64,000 nt of DNA from Mesonia aestuariivivens (GTDB taxonomy: Bacteria; Bacteroidota; Bacteroidia; Flavobacteriales; Flavobacteriaceae), in the NCBI RefSeq assembly GCF_019311235.1, contig NZ_JAHWDF010000006.1, positions 124,001 to 188,000 of the forward strand. The letters run 5' to 3'. Shown here piece after piece: positions 52,901 through 60,000 of this stretch (positions are counted from its first letter, which is position 1; every line of letters begins with the position of its first letter). Both the position numbers and the translations under genes were made by a program. The notes below the pieces were generated by a model. It did no database searches. It was not told the DNA's origin and saw only the letters and a program-made list of their open reading frames with translations.

Positions 52901-52940
52901 TAAAAAGTGCTGCTTAATAATTATTAAACAGCACTTTTTA
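52901..52940. terminator. Terminator of the desaturase gene
   Basis: TAAAAAGTGCTG (52901-52912) and CAGCACTTTTTA (52929-52940) pair perfectly, with TTAATAA/TTATTAA continuing the stem inside. Confidence 0.9.
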
Positions 52941-52961
52941 TTTGTAGAGTTAAGGTAGCAA

Positions 52962-53954
52962 TTACTTTACCATTGCTGGGTTTACCCATTTAAAATGAGT
53001 AATTTTTTCTGAAATTTTTATACGCTGATTGATGCGTTCCATTCTAGCAGGAAGGTTAACTACAAAATCACGTGCCTTTTCAGCTTCATCGGTAAGTCCG
53101 GTAATTTTCTCAATATCCCAACGTACGATTAGTTTTTTCATGATATCGATATAATCATGACCAGTGTAAACTCCAATACGTTGTGCTGCATTAGAAAACT
53201 CATCGAAAGCATCACCAATGCTATCTCCAGATTCTCTCAAGAACATAGCTGGCATGACAATCTTATTCTTCATCATATCTCTAAAAGCAATCATCATCTG
53301 GCTTGGGTCAATCTGGAAGATCTCTTTTACAAAAGTACTGTAGGCATTATAATGCCTCATCTCATCACCAGAAATGATTTTACACATTTTTGCTAACGAT
53401 TTGTTACCATGTTCACGAGCTAATTTAGCAACGCGGTTGTGAGAAACGTAGGTTGCTAATTCCTGAAAACTAGTATAAACGAAGTTTTTATAAGGATCAC
53501 GATCTGTACCAATATCAAAACCATCATTAATTAAATGCTGGGTTGTACGCTCTACTTCAATCATATTTACACGTCCAGAAAGGTAAAGGTACTTGTTAAG
53601 CACATCACCGTGTCTGTTTTCTTCTCCTGTCCAATAACGTACCCAACGAGACCAAGCAGTTCCGCCGTCGTGTTGGTTTACTCCCTCAACATCCATTAAC
53701 CAAGATTCATACGTAGGTAGGGCTTCTTCAGTAATGGTATCACCTACTAAAACTACCCAAAAATCGTAAGGTAATTCTTTAGCTAATTCTCTAATTTCTG
53801 TTACTTCATCGTAGAATGTATCTTTTTGAGAATTAGGTAAAAAGTCTGTGGGTTGCCAAATTTTTTCAACAGGAATTAAAAACTCATCAATAAACCCATC
53901 AACCTTAGGTTCTAATTGCTGCATTACTTCCAGTCTAACATTTTTTTCAGGCAT
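52962..53954 (-). CDS. Acyl-ACP desaturase (ferritin-like di-iron)
   Basis: 330 residues. The di-iron ligands of acyl-ACP desaturases are visible: E77 in TITEEALPTY, E111 and H115 in EENRHGD, E165 in SFQELATYVSH, and E198/H201 in DEMRHYNAYS. It introduces a double bond into acyl-ACP in the cytosol, needing ferredoxin. It is 12 nt after an acyltransferase gene in one operon, coupling desaturation and phospholipid acylation. Confidence 0.93.
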   Translation of the reverse strand: MPEKNVRLEVMQQLEPKVDGFIDEFLIPVEKIWQPTDFLPNSQKDTFYDEVTEIRELAKELPYDFWVVLVGDTITEEALPTYESWLMDVEGVNQHDGGTAWSRWVRYWTGEENRHGDVLNKYLYLSGRVNMIEVERTTQHLINDGFDIGTDRDPYKNFVYTSFQELATYVSHNRVAKLAREHGNKSLAKMCKIISGDEMRHYNAYSTFVKEIFQIDPSQMMIAFRDMMKNKIVMPAMFLRESGDSIGDAFDEFSNAAQRIGVYTGHDYIDIMKKLIVRWDIEKITGLTDEAEKARDFVVNLPARMERINQRIKISEKITHFKWVNPAMVK

Positions 53955-53966
53955 AATATTATAGTT

Positions 53967-54704
53967 TTATTGATTTTTTATATCTTTTATAATTTCTTGT
54001 TCTACTTTTTCTATTAAAGTATCTGTATCAAATTGATCTACTAAAATAGGTTCTTGTACGGTAAGTTTTACGTGTATTCCTAAATTTAGAGGAAAAGAAC
54101 CAAACTTAACTATTTTCCAAGAGTTATTTATGGTAATAGGTACAATAACTGCTTTTGGACAATACCTAAATAACATTTTTAATCCGTTAGGTGAAAATTT
54201 TCTTGGCATTCCTGTTTTGCTTCGAGTGCCTTCTGGAAAAATTACTGCTGAACGATTAGTTTCATTCAAATACTGTGCAAAGTTTTTAATTGCGGGTAAA
54301 GATTGTCTAGGATTTTTTCTATCAATTAAAATTGACCCTCCTTTTCTTAAGTTGTAAGATATGCTTGGGATACCTTTACCTAGTTCTTTTTTACTTATAA
54401 ATTTAGGATGAATTTTACGTAAATACCAGATAATTGGAGGAATATCATACGGACTTTGGTGATTAGCCACAATAATATGTGGTACTCCTTCTGGAAGATG
54501 GTGTTTGTTTTCAAATGTAATTCTTGTACCTAGAATATTTAAACATCTTAGTAAGCATAAATTTAAATAATCTACACTTTTTTTATGAGCTTGATAACCA
54601 AACACATTATAACAAACCCACTGAATTGGGTGAAAAATTACAAGTGATAACCCAAAGAAAAAGTAATAAATAGCAGTTATAGGGTACGAAAAAAATTTCT
54701 TCAT
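53967..54704 (-). CDS. 1-acyl-sn-glycerol-3-phosphate acyltransferase (second PlsC)
   Basis: 245 residues. N-terminal membrane segments precede the motifs NH82QSPYD87 (H-x4-D) and FPEGTRSKTG. It has the LPLAT fold of PlsC and differs in sequence from the other plsC at 11140-11877. It is first in an operon with the acyl-ACP desaturase, behind a large palindrome that may be a lipid-responsive operator. Confidence 0.92.
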   Translation of the reverse strand: MKKFFSYPITAIYYFFFGLSLVIFHPIQWVCYNVFGYQAHKKSVDYLNLCLLRCLNILGTRITFENKHHLPEGVPHIIVANHQSPYDIPPIIWYLRKIHPKFISKKELGKGIPSISYNLRKGGSILIDRKNPRQSLPAIKNFAQYLNETNRSAVIFPEGTRSKTGMPRKFSPNGLKMLFRYCPKAVIVPITINNSWKIVKFGSFPLNLGIHVKLTVQEPILVDQFDTDTLIEKVEQEIIKDIKNQ

Positions 54705-54722
54705 TTAAACGTAATTAAAACA

Positions 54723-54786
54723 CAAAAATACTTTAAAATGGGATTATGCACGCACATTTGATTCAAAACAAATATGCATGCATAAT
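54723..54786 (-). promoter_or_regulatory. Promoter and long palindromic operator of the acyltransferase-desaturase operon
   Basis: The minus-strand -7 box is TATTTTTG (54723-54730). Upstream, ATTATGCACGCACATTTG (54743-54760) and CAAATATGCATGCATAAT (54769-54786) are 18-nt inverted arms with 16 matches and an 8-nt spacer. The palindrome covers the -33 position. As minus-strand RNA the two mismatches become G.U pairs, so an RNA hairpin is also possible. The right arm contains the self-palindrome ATGCATGCAT. Confidence 0.65.
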
Positions 54787-54820
54787 AAATTGAATCTTAA
54801 CTTAGAAATTTAGATATAAA

Positions 54821-54848
54821 AAAAGCCACTAAAATTTTAGTGGCTTTT
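54821..54848. terminator. Terminator of the bacilliredoxin gene
   Basis: AAAAGCCACTAAAA/TTTTAGTGGCTTTT, a perfect 14-bp palindrome. Confidence 0.9.
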
Positions 54849-54867
54849 AAATGTTTATAAAGCTTTC

Positions 54868-55278
54868 TTAGCAATATTCATTATAAGCATCTCTAAGGTT
54901 TTCTGCAATCATTTCTGCAGGTCTTCCTTCAATATGATGCCGCTCTAGCATATGTACTAATTCTCCATTTTTAAATAATGCCATAGAAGGTGAGCTTGGA
55001 GGGAAAGGTACCATCATCGCTCTCGCTTTATCTGTAGCTTCTTTATCTACACCCGCAAAAACAGTGACCAAATGATCTGGTTTTTTACTATTATCTAAAG
55101 ACATTCTTGCGCCGGGACGAGCATTTGCTGCCGCACAACCACAAACAGAATTTACTAACACTAATGTAGTACCTTCTTTTTTCATTGCGTTATCTACGGC
55201 TTCAACATTTTGTAATTCTTCAAAACCAACCGTGGTAAGTTCTTCACGCATAGGTTTTACTAAATCTGCTGGATACAT
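54868..55278 (-). CDS. Bacilliredoxin (BrxA/BrxB, YphP/YqiW family)
   Basis: 136 residues starting MYPADLVKPMREEL, with the C46-G-C48 motif in VNSVCGCAAANARPG and the SPSMALF and MLERHHIEGR segments. BrxA/B remove bacillithiol from oxidised protein thiols in Firmicutes and some Bacteroidota. The cytosolic role here assumes bacillithiol is made. It is monocistronic. Confidence 0.92.
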   Translation of the reverse strand: MYPADLVKPMREELTTVGFEELQNVEAVDNAMKKEGTTLVLVNSVCGCAAANARPGARMSLDNSKKPDHLVTVFAGVDKEATDKARAMMVPFPPSSPSMALFKNGELVHMLERHHIEGRPAEMIAENLRDAYNEYC

Positions 55279-55314
55279 ATGTTTATTTTTTTTCTATATT
55301 AATTTTAAAGTTTA

Positions 55315-55322
55315 CAAAGATA
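55315..55322 (-). promoter_or_regulatory. -7 box for the bacilliredoxin gene
   Basis: Minus-strand TATCTTTG, 36 nt before the ATG at 55278. Confidence 0.6.
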
Positions 55323-55470
55323 TTAAATTAGTAATGGCTTTAATCACTTCATAAGTGCTAGTTTATCATTACGTCATTTAAAAATCTATCTATAAAGTCG
55401 AAATCTTTATATTAACATTACAATAAAAGTATAAATCTCTATAAACCCTAATAACCTAAGCTAAGCTTTT

Positions 55471-55478
55471 TATATTTG
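55471..55478 (+). promoter_or_regulatory. -7 box for the TerB-DnaJ gene
   Basis: TATATTTG, 19 nt before the ATG at 55498. Confidence 0.65.
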
Positions 55479-55497
55479 CAGCTCAATCTTTGCAATT

Positions 55498-56256
55498 ATG
55501 ATTAAATGGGTGCTTGCGGTATTAGGTTTTGTTTATATGAGACTACCTGGTGCAGTAATGGGTTTTATATTAGGTACTTTATTAGAGTTATTTCTTAAAA
55601 AAGGAGGAAGCGCTCATAAAAGTGTTTCCGAAATGTTTGGGCAAGAACGAGAAGTCTCTATGGGAGATTTTGAGTTAAATTTACTGACTCTCTCTACTAT
55701 TGTGGTAAAAGCAGACGGAAAAGTAAGTCAAAAAGAGTTAGATTATGTAAGAAGTTACTTTGTAAGTGCCTATGGTAAAGAAAGAGCAAACTCAACCTTT
55801 AGGGCTTATAACGAAGTAGTAAAAAATAGACAAATTGATGCGGGAAGAATTTGTGCTTATTTACACATGCGTACAACTTACGAGGTTAGGCTTCAAATTT
55901 TACATTTCTTATTTGGTATAGCACATGCAGATGGCGATATCTCTAAAGGAGAATTACAACAACTAGCTAAAATAGCGGGACATTTACGCCTAGGTCAACG
56001 CGATTTTGAAAGTATAAAAGCCATGTTTAATGTCTCGGGGAGAGCACCTGGAGACACTTCTTATGCTTACAAAATTTTAGAGATCGATAAAAATGTGTCT
56101 AATGCAGAGGTAAAAAAAGCTTATCGTACCATGGTTAAAAAATACCACCCCGATAAACTGCAGCATATGGATGAGGTACATCAAAAAGGCGCGCGAGAAA
56201 AATTTAATAACGTGCAAGAAGCCTACGAGCAAATTCAGAAAGAAAGAGGTTTTTAG
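55498..56256 (+). CDS. TerB-like and DnaJ-domain membrane protein (DjlA-like)
   Basis: 252 residues. A short hydrophobic N-terminus (about 2-30, VLGFVYMRLPGAVMGFILG) is followed by a TerB-like domain (about 52-172, VVKADGKVSQKELDYVRSYF) and a C-terminal J domain with H217-P-D in KKYHPDKL. This is the DjlA layout, a membrane co-chaperone that stimulates DnaK. The last codon is followed directly by the structured repeat, which provides the TAG stop. Confidence 0.9.
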   Translation: MIKWVLAVLGFVYMRLPGAVMGFILGTLLELFLKKGGSAHKSVSEMFGQEREVSMGDFELNLLTLSTIVVKADGKVSQKELDYVRSYFVSAYGKERANSTFRAYNEVVKNRQIDAGRICAYLHMRTTYEVRLQILHFLFGIAHADGDISKGELQQLAKIAGHLRLGQRDFESIKAMFNVSGRAPGDTSYAYKILEIDKNVSNAEVKKAYRTMVKKYHPDKLQHMDEVHQKGAREKFNNVQEAYEQIQKERGF

Positions 56257-56337
56257 GGCGTTCCCTTCGGGCGGGCTTTACGTTACAATCTTTGGCTTCT
56301 AGCGTCGCCAAAGGATTTTCACTTCAATCCCTAACGC
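56254..56337 (+). repeat. Structured 3'-end repeat, copy 3 (after the TerB-DnaJ gene)
   Basis: Starts TAGGGCGTTCCC and ends CAATCCCTAACGC. GCGTT/AACGC closes the element, CCC-ttc-GGG forms hairpin 1, and ATCTTTGGC pairs with GCCAAAGGAT as the apical hairpin. The TAG stop of the upstream gene and, on the other strand, the last codons and TAG stop of the thioredoxin-like gene (56331-56333) both lie inside it. Confidence 0.8.
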
Positions 56338-56801
56338 GAAATCTTGATAAGCTGCAACATTTTTTCAGTAGTTAAGTAGGTAAATTTTCTGTTAATTACC
56401 TTAAAATCGTTATTAAGTAAAATAATGGCAGGAAGTGTAAAAGCTTGGTTTTTACGACTGGCTAGCAATTTTGCCAGTTGATGGGTGGGGTTTCGATGAG
56501 TTTCGACTTCCTCATTAATAAAAGTGTTTCTTTCAAAAATAATAGTGTCGGTTGTTTCTGCATTCATTTTTAAGGCATAAAAATTTTCCGATAATGTTTT
56601 TATGACTTCTTGATTTTGAAAAGCGTGCCGATCCATCTTCTTGCAAAACACACACCAATCGGCATAAAAGTATATGAAAACTGGTTTAGTTTCTTGGTGT
56701 AATTTTTCTTGCAGCTGTTTAAAATTAAGCCAATCAATTTCGGCTTGAGCAAAATTACTTCCGCAGTAAAATAAAAGCGATAATAGAAAAAGATATTTCA
56801 T
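56331..56801 (-). CDS. Exported thioredoxin-like protein
   Basis: 156 residues with a signal peptide (about 1-19, ending NFAQA) and a thioredoxin fold with C50-VF-C53 in YADWCVFCKKMD. It is DsbD-gamma/thioredoxin_7-like and is probably periplasmic, acting in thiol reduction. The final residues Ser-Arg and the stop TAG come from the structured repeat. It lies 85 nt downstream of the TonB-dependent receptor gene. Confidence 0.88.
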   Translation of the reverse strand: MKYLFLLSLLFYCGSNFAQAEIDWLNFKQLQEKLHQETKPVFIYFYADWCVFCKKMDRHAFQNQEVIKTLSENFYALKMNAETTDTIIFERNTFINEEVETHRNPTHQLAKLLASRKNQAFTLPAIILLNNDFKVINRKFTYLTTEKMLQLIKISR

Positions 56802-56886
56802 GATAAAAGTTTAAAAACTGGCATCTTCTTGAGTAAGATGTCGTGGATAAACAAAAGTTTTAGATCAACAAAAATTATTGGGTCGT

Positions 56887-59247
56887 CTATAAATTATTCA
56901 GGTTGCCAAATTTAATTCCGAAGAAAAAAGTTCTAGGTTGTGATGGTCCGTAAACATAATCAGAGTCACGAGTAGGACCAGTATCAAAATCATTTTGGTA
57001 ACTGTTAAAGGCATTTTTAATGCCAGCAAAAATATTTACTTGTAAGTTTTCGTTTAAATCGATATGATGATTTAATTTCAAATTAATATCGTAAAAAGGA
57101 TTGCTTTCATTTAATTGTAAAAAGCCATTATCACTTATTACTCGAGGGATTGTCATTTTACCAGTATAAGTTCCGGTTATGTCGATACTCGATTCTTTTA
57201 AAATACTGATATTGGTATTTAGGTAGCCATAAACATTTGGGTTTCTTACAAAATCTTCAATTACAATATTTGTTTCGGCAGCATTGGTTCCTTCAGCTTC
57301 AAAAAGTATTTGATCTTTTCTGTATTTAGATTGCTGTATTGTTCCTCCCATCTGGTAGGTGAATTTTGATGAAGGTGAAATACCTACTTCAAAATTAGCT
57401 CCAGCAACATAGGCGCCACTACCATTTCGTACTTCTTCTAAAATAGATCTATTAGGTAAGCTTGCGCCTGTACTTACTGTAGTGAATGGATTTTCTAAGC
57501 TCGTATAAAAACCTTCTATCAAAAAATTGGTTTGTAATTTTTTAAAATTATTCGAGTAGTTTAAAGAAGCTGTAAAAGCGTTTGAGTATTCTGTTTCTAA
57601 ATCTTTAGAAAGAATAACAAATTGGGGTTCACCGCCAACAGAAGAAACATGTAAATCTTCATTAAATGCCTGTGGCGCTCGAAAGCCTCTCGCATAACCT
57701 CCTCGTAAACGCCAATTTTCAGCAAAATTATAGAGCATAGTTAGCCGCGGACTCAAAACGGCTTGATCTATTTTTGAGTTTCTATTTATATTTTGAATGG
57801 TGTAATAACCTTTTACATTTACATAATCTAATCTAGTCCCTATTAGAGCAGAAAATGCTTCGGTAGGTTTCCATTCATATTGCGCAAAAATACCTATAGA
57901 ATTCACTTTTTGATTTATAGATCTGTTATACCCCACGATGACATCTTCAGTATTATTTAAATTGTACTCGACTCCCGTTGTTAAAATGTCATTATTTTTA
58001 AAATAATGTGTAAACTGCCCACCAAATAATAAAGCCAAATCGTCTGTATTTCCATAAGCATTAGCTGCGACTATAGAGTCTTGCGTCGTTCGGCCTCCAC
58101 CTAAACCACCATAAAAACTTTTTCTGTCGGTATGTTGTCCAGAACTGTAAATAGAAAAATTATTGGTTTTGTCTTCGTTGCTAATTTCATAAGTGAGCCC
58201 GCCCATAATAGTGTTATGGTCCAATTCTTCTGTAATATCAGTTAAGTGTGGAGCTAAATTTAATCGATCACCGCCTCGTCGGTATTCTTCAATAGCAGTA
58301 ACATCTAAGGTAATTTTGCTATTTTCATTAGGTTTATAGAAAGATTTAGCACCTAAACTCGTATTGGTAAATTTTGTAAGTTCAGAAAAATCATCTCCAT
58401 TGGCATCATAACTATCACGGTCTCGTTTCATTCCGTAAACGGTAATTCCGTTAGTTAAATCTTCACTAACTACGCTTGCATTTACAGTTAAGGTTCTGTC
58501 TGGTATGTTACCGGTAATAAGTCCAAAATTAGAAGATACTTCCCAAGAGTTTAGAACGGGTTCTTTGGTGATGATATTGATGGTTCCGGCAATAGCGTTA
58601 GATCCATACAGAGCAGAGCCACCGCTTCGTACAACTTCAATACGATCTAAAATAGAAGTAGGTATTTGCTCGAGTCCATATACACTATTAAGTGCGCTAA
58701 ATACAGATCTACTATTTATAAGAACTTGTGTGTAACTTCCGTCTAAACCATTGAGCCGCACTTGAGTGAAACCACAATTTTGGCAATTTGTTTCTACCCG
58801 AACTCCTGGTTGGTAATTTAAACTTTCGGCAACAGCAATAGATTGGGTAGCATTAAAAAGTTTAGGACTTAATACATTTACGACGACCGGAGTTTTTTTT
58901 ACATTCACCCGATTTCGCGTTGCGCTAATCACTACATCGTCTAAGCCTAACATGTCTTCCTGTAATTCGACGGTAAGAGGAGTCGTGTTGTAATCTTTAG
59001 TTGAAATTTTTTTCTTTTCGGTTTTAAAGCCAACGGCTTGGATTACTAATGTGTATTCACCAGATTCAATTTCTAATAAAAAATTCCCGTTAAGATCTGC
59101 AGCTGTGCCTTGCATTGTTCCTTCAATGCTAATATTAGCGAAAGCTATTGGTTTCCCTTCAGAAATCACCTTTCCTTTTATGGGTATTAATTCTTGCGAG
59201 AACCCTAAAGCTGAACCTATAAATACCATCAGTTGAAGTAATTTCAT
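56887..59247 (-). CDS. TonB-dependent outer-membrane receptor, probably for metal or metallophore
   Basis: 786 residues. After the signal peptide (about 1-17) comes a carboxypeptidase-regulatory-like beta domain (about 23-95), a plug domain (about 118-230, with TNCQNCGFTQVRLNG and GSALYGSNAIAGTINIIT), and a 22-strand-type barrel ending FFGIKFGNLNNL. It imports a ligand through the outer membrane with TonB energy. It is divergent from a DtxR/MntR regulator across a DtxR-type operator and precedes Mn/Zn/Fe transporters, so metal uptake is likely; the ligand is unknown. Confidence 0.9.
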   Translation of the reverse strand: MKLLQLMVFIGSALGFSQELIPIKGKVISEGKPIAFANISIEGTMQGTAADLNGNFLLEIESGEYTLVIQAVGFKTEKKKISTKDYNTTPLTVELQEDMLGLDDVVISATRNRVNVKKTPVVVNVLSPKLFNATQSIAVAESLNYQPGVRVETNCQNCGFTQVRLNGLDGSYTQVLINSRSVFSALNSVYGLEQIPTSILDRIEVVRSGGSALYGSNAIAGTINIITKEPVLNSWEVSSNFGLITGNIPDRTLTVNASVVSEDLTNGITVYGMKRDRDSYDANGDDFSELTKFTNTSLGAKSFYKPNENSKITLDVTAIEEYRRGGDRLNLAPHLTDITEELDHNTIMGGLTYEISNEDKTNNFSIYSSGQHTDRKSFYGGLGGGRTTQDSIVAANAYGNTDDLALLFGGQFTHYFKNNDILTTGVEYNLNNTEDVIVGYNRSINQKVNSIGIFAQYEWKPTEAFSALIGTRLDYVNVKGYYTIQNINRNSKIDQAVLSPRLTMLYNFAENWRLRGGYARGFRAPQAFNEDLHVSSVGGEPQFVILSKDLETEYSNAFTASLNYSNNFKKLQTNFLIEGFYTSLENPFTTVSTGASLPNRSILEEVRNGSGAYVAGANFEVGISPSSKFTYQMGGTIQQSKYRKDQILFEAEGTNAAETNIVIEDFVRNPNVYGYLNTNISILKESSIDITGTYTGKMTIPRVISDNGFLQLNESNPFYDINLKLNHHIDLNENLQVNIFAGIKNAFNSYQNDFDTGPTRDSDYVYGPSQPRTFFFGIKFGNLNNL

Positions 59248-59274
59248 CTAAAGTTAGTTTTATTTAATTTAATT

Positions 59275-59290
59275 TTTAGGTAAATCTAAA
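59275..59290. promoter_or_regulatory. DtxR/MntR-type operator
   Basis: TTTAGGTAAATCTAAA is a near-perfect palindrome (arms TTTAGGT/ATCTAAA, one mismatch) of the DtxR-family type. It lies between the divergent TonB receptor and the DtxR-type regulator gene and directly precedes the -33 TTTG (59293-59296). Confidence 0.75.
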
Positions 59291-59292
59291 AA

Positions 59293-59322
59293 TTTGTTTT
59301 TAATAAAAAAAATGTATTTTTG
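59293..59322 (+). promoter_or_regulatory. Promoter of the mntR operon
   Basis: TTTG (59293-59296), an 18-nt spacer, and TATTTTTG (59315-59322) give a full Bacteroidota promoter, 18 nt before the ATG at 59341. Confidence 0.75.
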
Positions 59323-59340
59323 TGTTCATAAAAAAATTGA

Positions 59341-60000
59341 ATGACACTTTCTGAAGAAAATTATCTAAAAGCGGTTTATAACCTTCAAAAACACTATAAA
59401 AAAGGTGTTCCTACTAATGCAATAGCAGAAGAGATGGCTACTAAGGCTTCATCTGTAAGTGATATGATAAAACGTTTAGCAGAAAAAAAGTTGCTTTTCT
59501 ATAAAAAATATCAAGGCGCAAAACTTTCTGAAAGCGGAGAAGCACACGCCATTAAAGTGATTAGAAAACATAGGCTTTGGGAGACTTTTCTGGTAGAGAA
59601 ACTTAATTTTTCTTGGGATGAGGTTCATGATATTGCAGAGCAATTAGAACATATAGAATCAGAAAAACTTATTAAAGAATTAGATAAATTATTAGGTTAT
59701 CCTAAAGTAGATCCGCATGGAGACCCTATACCTGATGAACAAGGAAATGTTATTGCTGTAGAAAAAAGACTTTTATCTGAATTTAATAAAGGAGAACAAG
59801 GAATTTGCGTAGGAGTTAATGATTCATCTTCATCATTTTTACAATATTTAGATAAACATCAAATTTCTTTAGGGAAAATAATTGTTGTGAAAGATAAAGA
59901 AGAGTTTGACGGCTCTATGCAACTACAAGTTAGTGAAAAGCAATTTTCTATTTCTCAATTAGCGGCGAATAATATTTACTTGAAAAGCCTGAAAGAATGA
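59341..60000 (+). CDS. mntR: DtxR/MntR-family metal-dependent repressor
   Basis: 219 residues. The N-terminal winged helix (about 3-62, TNAIAEEMATKASSVSDMIKRL) is followed by a dimerisation/metal domain with H77 (RKHRLWE), E100, E103 and H104 (AEQLEHIES), the positions used by MntR-type proteins. A C-terminal FeoA/SH3-like domain follows from about 150. It should repress metal uptake genes when Mn2+ or Fe2+ is plentiful. A matching operator lies upstream. The stop overlaps the Nramp start (ATGA). Confidence 0.93.
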   Translation: MTLSEENYLKAVYNLQKHYKKGVPTNAIAEEMATKASSVSDMIKRLAEKKLLFYKKYQGAKLSESGEAHAIKVIRKHRLWETFLVEKLNFSWDEVHDIAEQLEHIESEKLIKELDKLLGYPKVDPHGDPIPDEQGNVIAVEKRLLSEFNKGEQGICVGVNDSSSSFLQYLDKHQISLGKIIVVKDKEEFDGSMQLQVSEKQFSISQLAANNIYLKSLKE

